DNA of 27,242 nt from positions 1-27,242 of the forward strand of contig CABQJJ010000018.1 in NCBI GenBank assembly GCA_902464485.1, read 5' to 3'. Position numbers and translations under genes: made by a program. The notes below the pieces were generated by a model. It did not search any database and was not told the DNA's origin. It saw only the letters and a program-made list of their open reading frames with translations. Positions 23,677-27,242 of the stretch are shown one piece after another (position 1 is the stretch's first letter; every line of letters begins with the position of its first letter). Source of the stretch: an uncultured Collinsella sp. Its GTDB lineage: Bacteria; Actinomycetota; Coriobacteriia; Coriobacteriales; Coriobacteriaceae.

Positions 23677-24056
23677 TCTCGATCTGCAACATCTAACTCC
23701 GATTTGGGCGGCTAGGTGTTACAGATCGAGATATACCGGTGGGTTGGGCCCCGTTTGTCTAAATCTGTAACACGAGGGACGGATTTTGCCGAACTGTTGT
23801 TACAGATTGAGATTTACTGGCAGGCGGGTTTGGTTTGTCTCAATCTGTAACATCTGGGGCCCATTTTGCTGAGTAACTGTTACAGATTTAGATCTTTCGG
23901 CAGGCTAGATTGGTTTGTCTCGATCTGTAACAGGTGGGGGCCGAAAGTGGGTTTAGATGTTACAGATCTAGATTGTTGAGGATGGGCTGAGAGGAATGTA
24001 TCGATCTGTAACAAGTGGGTCAGATTTTGGCCTGTAGATGTTACAGATTGAGACAA
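23677..24056. repeat. 80-bp-period palindromic repeat array
   Basis: Ten boxes of TGTTACAGAT in strictly alternating orientation. Plus copies start at 23717, 23798, 23878, 23958 and 24039. Minus copies (ATCTGTAACA) start at 23763, 23843, 23923 and 24004, with a variant (ATCTGCAACA) at 23682. Same-orientation spacing is 80-81 bp throughout. Pairing extends to about 15 bp (TGTTACAGATTGAGA/TCTCAATCTGTAACA). The sequences between boxes are related to each other (GGCAGGC, TTGGTTTG, GGATTTTG-type), so the array arose by duplication of an 80-bp unit. Confidence 0.85.
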
Positions 24057-24113
24057 ACCAACGGGCCGCCCCGCCCCATCCACCTGCCGCCACCTGATAT
24101 TCGCCGATTTCCG

Positions 24114-24143
24114 TTGTGCTGCTGTATTCCCATGTCATATCCT
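24114..24143 (+). promoter_or_regulatory. Candidate promoter of the flavin oxidoreductase
   Basis: TTGTGC (24114-24119), 18 bases, TATCCT (24138-24143), about 50 bases before the start codon. A modest match, supported mainly by position between the array and the gene. Confidence 0.35.
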
Positions 24144-24195
24144 CTAGACAACTACGCGGCATCATCGCCGCCGCGCCTACAAGAGAGGAATGTCC

Positions 24196-26226
24196 ATGAC
24201 CGCACCTGCATTCAAGCTGCTCCAGCCCATTACGGTTGGCCCCCTTGAGCTCAAGAACCGCATTATGTTCTCGCCGCTCACCACCGGCTACGAGGAGCAC
24301 GACGGCTCCATTGGCGAGCGCAGCCTGGCCTTTTATGAGCGCCTGGCCCGCGGCGGCGTGAGCTACATCGTCATCGGCGACGTCGCTCCCGTTATGACCG
24401 CAAGCCCCACGCCCAAGCTGGCGACCGACGCTCAGATCCCCACGTTTAAGGCACTGGCCGACGCCGTCCACAAGCACGGTGCCAAGGTCGCGCTGCAGCT
24501 GTTCCACCCCGAGTACGATGTGCCCGGTGTCGGCCGCATGGTCATGGGATCCATGGCTGCCGCCAAGGCCGCGCAGGAGGCCAAGGCCGCCGGCGACGAG
24601 GAGACCTTTGCCGTCAAGATGGCCGAGTCCAACGAGATCCGCAAGCAGGCATATGCCAAGCTTCACCATGACATGCAGCACTTTGTGAACGAGGCCAGCG
24701 TGGAGCAGCTCACCCAGATCAAGGAGGCCATCGCCGCCTCGGCCACCCGCGCGCAGCAGGCCGGCATCGACGCCATCGAGGTCCACGGCGACCGTCTGGT
24801 GGGTTCGCTGTGCTCGGCAATCCTCAACAAGCGCACCGACGAGTACGGTGGCTCGTTCGAGAACCGCGTTCGCTATGCGCTGGAGGTCGTCGCTGCCATT
24901 AAGGAGGCCGCGCCGGAGCTGATGGTGGAGTACAAGCTCCCCGTAATCATGGAGAACCCCGACGGCACGCCGCGCGGCAAGGGCGGTCTGCAGCCCGATG
25001 AGGCCTGCGAGTTCGCCAAGCTGCTCGAAGGCGCCGGCATCGACATGATTCAGGTCGCGCAGGCAAACCACACCGGCAACATGGGCGACACCATTCCGCC
25101 CATGGGCGCCATGCCCTACAACTGGACGCTGCCCGTGGCCGAGCGCGTCAAGGCCCTGGTCTCTGTGCCGGTGGCAACCGTCGGCCGTGTGGTTTCGGTC
25201 GAGGCCGGCGAGAAGATCCTGGAGGACGGCTCGGCAGACATCGTCGCCTATGGCCGTTCGCTCATGTGCGACCCCGACATTGCGCTGAAGGCCGCGACCG
25301 GCGAGCCCATCCGCGAGTGCCTCAACTGCAACAAGGGCTGCGTCGACGCGATTCAAAACCGCAAGTACATCTCGTGCGTACTCAATGCCGAGAACGGCGA
25401 CGAGGCGACTATCGCCATTAAGCCGGGCGAGGGCGACAAGAAGATTGCCGTGGTGGGCGGCGGTATCGCCGGCCTGGAGGCCGCGCGCGTGGCGGCCAAG
25501 CGCGGCTACGACGTGACCGTCTACGAGGCGAGCGATCATCTGGGCGGCCAAATTGTGCTGGCGGCAGCACCCCCGCGCAAGGACGAGATCATGCGCTCCG
25601 TCGAGTACTACGAGAAGATCCTGCCTGGTCTGGGCGTGAAAGTTGAGCTCAACCACGCCGCTACCGCCGAGGACCTCAACGCCGCCGACGCCGCGATTGT
25701 GGCCGTGGGTGCGCACGACGTGGTCATCCCCGTTCCGGGTGCCGATTCGGACAAGGTCGTCTCGAGCTGGGACGTGCTGGCCGGCAAGGTGGAGCTTACG
25801 GGACGCGTCGCCGTCATTGGCGGTGGCCTGGTAGGCACCGAGACTGCTGAGTACCTGCTGCAGCACGGCTGCGAGGTAGCGATCGTGGAGATGCTCGACA
25901 AGATTGCCGCGGGCGAGTCCGAGACCATTCTGCCGCTGATTATGAGCGACTTTGCCGAGCATAACGTGGAGCAGCACGTGAAGACCCGCCTGACCGCCAT
26001 TACCGACGAGGGCGTGGAGGCCGTGCGCACTGCCGAGGACGGCGCCGAAGAGCCGGTGAAGATCGCCTGCGATTATGTGGTGATGGCCGTGGGTTCCAAG
26101 GCCAACGCGTTTGACCTGGACGGCGTGACGGTGCCCGTGACCTGCGTGGGCGACTGCTCGGGCGAGCGCACCGCCGACATTGCGAGCGCCATTCGCACGG
26201 CGTATCACGCGGCCAACGAGCTGTAG
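24196..26226 (+). CDS. OYE-type flavin/Fe-S oxidoreductase with HGDR motif
   Basis: 676 residues, cytoplasmic. An Old Yellow Enzyme TIM barrel (about 1-370) binds FMN; then C375-x2-C378-x3-C382-x11-C394 (CLNCNKGC... ISC) binds [4Fe-4S]; then an FAD fold (GGGIAG from 421) and a pyridine-nucleotide fold (GGGLVG from 542). This is the layout of 2,4-dienoyl-CoA reductase (FadH) and BaiCD-like gut reductases. In place of the FadH active-site tyrosine region it has EVHGDRLVG (H197, D199, R200). An HGDR motif is reported for the gut bilirubin reductase BilR, so this may be a relative; other ene-reductase substrates are possible. ATG 24196 is chosen (seven bases after GAGAGG) over ATG 24190. It is transcribed alone. 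Confidence 0.88.
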   Translation: MTAPAFKLLQPITVGPLELKNRIMFSPLTTGYEEHDGSIGERSLAFYERLARGGVSYIVIGDVAPVMTASPTPKLATDAQIPTFKALADAVHKHGAKVALQLFHPEYDVPGVGRMVMGSMAAAKAAQEAKAAGDEETFAVKMAESNEIRKQAYAKLHHDMQHFVNEASVEQLTQIKEAIAASATRAQQAGIDAIEVHGDRLVGSLCSAILNKRTDEYGGSFENRVRYALEVVAAIKEAAPELMVEYKLPVIMENPDGTPRGKGGLQPDEACEFAKLLEGAGIDMIQVAQANHTGNMGDTIPPMGAMPYNWTLPVAERVKALVSVPVATVGRVVSVEAGEKILEDGSADIVAYGRSLMCDPDIALKAATGEPIRECLNCNKGCVDAIQNRKYISCVLNAENGDEATIAIKPGEGDKKIAVVGGGIAGLEAARVAAKRGYDVTVYEASDHLGGQIVLAAAPPRKDEIMRSVEYYEKILPGLGVKVELNHAATAEDLNAADAAIVAVGAHDVVIPVPGADSDKVVSSWDVLAGKVELTGRVAVIGGGLVGTETAEYLLQHGCEVAIVEMLDKIAAGESETILPLIMSDFAEHNVEQHVKTRLTAITDEGVEAVRTAEDGAEEPVKIACDYVVMAVGSKANAFDLDGVTVPVTCVGDCSGERTADIASAIRTAYHAANEL

Positions 26227-26360
26227 TTGAACATCGCGGCCAGGCGGGCGGTAGCACGGATCTGTCTCGCCCGGCTGCGTCCCAGCGAAAACGACCGGGT
26301 TGGGTTTGCGAAGGCGGGCCCAACCCGGTTGATCTTTCGCCGGGATGACTTTTGGCATGG

Positions 26361-26401
26361 AGAGGTATGGAAATGTCCGCTTGCGCGGACGACCTCTTTT
26401 T
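26361..26401 (+). terminator. Terminator after the oxidoreductase
   Basis: Outer stem AGAGGT/ACCTCT and inner stem GTCCGC/GCGGAC with loop TTGC, followed by a T-run. Another hairpin just before it, ACCGGGTTGGG/CCCAACCCGGT (26294-26304, 26319-26329), lacks T residues. Confidence 0.7.
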
Positions 26402-26652
26402 AGGAGGGGTCAATATTTAACAATATTACATCAAAGAGGTAATTAGACACCAATTTTGTCGGTTAAAACCCTTCTAGTTGCATATACGTGTTACCTGCAT
26501 AAACAAATGCTAAGGAAATGCGGTATATCGGTGGCAAATATGCAAATTCCTGCGGTGCGATTTGCAATTAACTGCTGCGGGTAAACAGTAAAATGCTACT
26601 ATCTAACTTGCACGTAAGGTAGCAAATTAGTGTTTATGGCTAAAAAGTAGAA
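26402..26652 (+). promoter_or_regulatory. AT-rich upstream region of the HTH gene
   Basis: 250 bp clearly richer in A and T than the rest of the window, without a gene. It contains the inverted repeat TGCAAAT/ATTTGCA (26541-26547, 26560-26566) and a further GCAAAT before it. Probably a regulatory region or long leader; no single promoter stands out. Confidence 0.4.
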
Positions 26653-26661
26653 GTGGCAGGT

Positions 26662-27057
26662 ATGTCAGAAGCAGCAAGGACTCGCACGCATGCGCTCGAG
26701 ATTAGGCAGCGCGCCGTCGAGATCCTCCAAGAGGGGGTCGGTCATCGCGCTCTCGCCGCAGAGCTTGGCATCCCCCAGGCCACAGCTCGACAGTGGGCCC
26801 GCGCGTATGCCGTGGGTGGCGCCGACGCCGTTCTTAATGCGGGTTCTCATCACCACACGTATTCGTTTGACGTTAAGCTTGCCGTGGTTAAAGATCGCTT
26901 GGAAAATGGCCTAACGGTGCGCGAAGCTATGATCAAACATCAGATCCCCAGTGAGTCTTCGGTCAAGGCCTGGTGTCGTCTGTATCGCAATGGCGGCGAG
27001 GCCGCTCTGGTTGATAAGCCGCGAGGCCGTAAACCGCGCGCAAAATGCCAAAAGTAA
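26662..27057 (+). CDS. Double helix-turn-helix protein (transposase OrfA-like)
   Basis: 131 residues with two HTH units: RQRAVEILQEGVGHRALAAE, LGIPQATARQWARAY, and then KLAVVKDRLENGLTVREAMI with PSESSVKAWCRLY. It ends in GRKPRAKCQK. This is the architecture of the first ORF of IS3-family elements (InsJ/IS150 OrfA-like), but no second ORF or terminal repeats follow. A terminator closes the gene directly. It may be a domesticated regulator of the next gene or an IS remnant. GTG 26653 is an alternative start; neither has a strong ribosome site. Confidence 0.65.
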   Translation: MSEAARTRTHALEIRQRAVEILQEGVGHRALAAELGIPQATARQWARAYAVGGADAVLNAGSHHHTYSFDVKLAVVKDRLENGLTVREAMIKHQIPSESSVKAWCRLYRNGGEAALVDKPRGRKPRAKCQK

Positions 27058-27064
27058 CGCAGCG

Positions 27065-27088
27065 ATGCGCCCGAAGGGGCGCATTTTT
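27065..27088 (+). terminator. Terminator after the HTH gene
   Basis: Stem ATGCGCCC/GGGGCGCAT with a short loop, followed by TTTTT, eight bases after the stop codon. Confidence 0.85.
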
Positions 27089-27222
27089 GCACTGATACCC
27101 ATTGAGGTGTCGGACTTTAGGCCGATAAATCGCTTTACTTGGCCGAAGAGTCGGCGCCATCACATCTCAGTTGCGCTATAACGTTAGACAATTGCAGCGT
27201 TTTTGCATGGGGGAGTGATGGT

Positions 27223-27242
27223 ATGACGCTACTGTATTTCCT
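27223..27242 (+). CDS. Start of an unidentified gene, cut by the window end
   Basis: ATG 27223 follows GGGGGAG by seven bases and opens MTLLYF. A possible -10 box, TATAAC, lies at 27177-27182. Too short to identify. Confidence 0.4.

Noticed and set aside
23677..24056. CRISPR array
   Set aside because: The boxes alternate in orientation, spacers resemble each other, the unit is 80 bp and no cas genes are near.
23968..26358. A 796-codon minus-strand open frame over the oxidoreductase
   Set aside because: It is antisense to a gene with clear cofactor motifs and runs into the repeat array; no domain is recognisable.
26653..27057. A complete IS3-family insertion sequence
   Set aside because: There is no OrfB transposase, no terminal inverted repeats and a terminator follows directly.

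Overview
The window is about 27 kb of high-GC DNA. Its gene content, codon use and gene order (a folP-folK fusion, a biotin-ligase-like gene, coaX, an initiator tRNA) suggest a gut Coriobacteriia genome, most likely Collinsella or a close relative. That assignment is inferred from the look of the proteins and repeats, not from a search.

Layout. (1) 1-2659 is chromosomal: the 3' end of a dihydropteroate synthase/HPPK fusion, a degenerate biotin-ligase-like gene, a terminator, two near-identical 41-nt palindromes, coaX (type III pantothenate kinase, minus strand) and an initiator tRNA-Met gene. (2) 2615-23591 is an integrated mobile element of about 20.9 kb, bounded by a 49-bp direct repeat of the 3' half of the tRNA. 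Its left end carries a tyrosine integrase, an unknown zinc-ribbon protein, a divergent excisionase, a winged-helix protein and a DnaC-like ATPase. Its right end carries a minus-strand mobC - traG/virD4 - relaxase operon. No type IV secretion channel genes are present, so it looks like an integrative mobilizable element (IME) rather than a self-transmissible ICE. (3) The cargo, 7321-19219, is a complete sortase-assembled pilus operon: a 2759-residue tip adhesin with about 30 GG-F-G-type repeats, a small overlapping ORF, the major pilin, a class C sortase and a second, probably basal, pilin. The adhesin gene holds a run of ten G just after its signal peptide, a candidate phase-variation switch. 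(4) 19220-20163 is mostly non-coding and full of hairpins. (5) 23592-27242 is chromosome again: the original tRNA terminator, a very regular 80-bp-period palindromic repeat array, a large flavin/Fe-S oxidoreductase of the Old Yellow Enzyme/dienoyl-CoA reductase type with an HGDR motif (possible bilirubin-reductase relative), a small double-HTH protein with a long AT-rich leader, and the first codons of another gene.

How the parts work together (inference). Integrase and excisionase move the element in and out of the initiator tRNA gene, restoring an intact tRNA with an element-encoded terminator. Three TGTGGCAG boxes inside each end are probable integrase arm sites. The winged-helix and DnaC-like proteins could replicate the excised circle. 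MobC, the relaxase and the coupling protein would deliver one strand to a helper conjugation channel. The reward to the host is a phase-variable pilus that would be exchangeable between strains.
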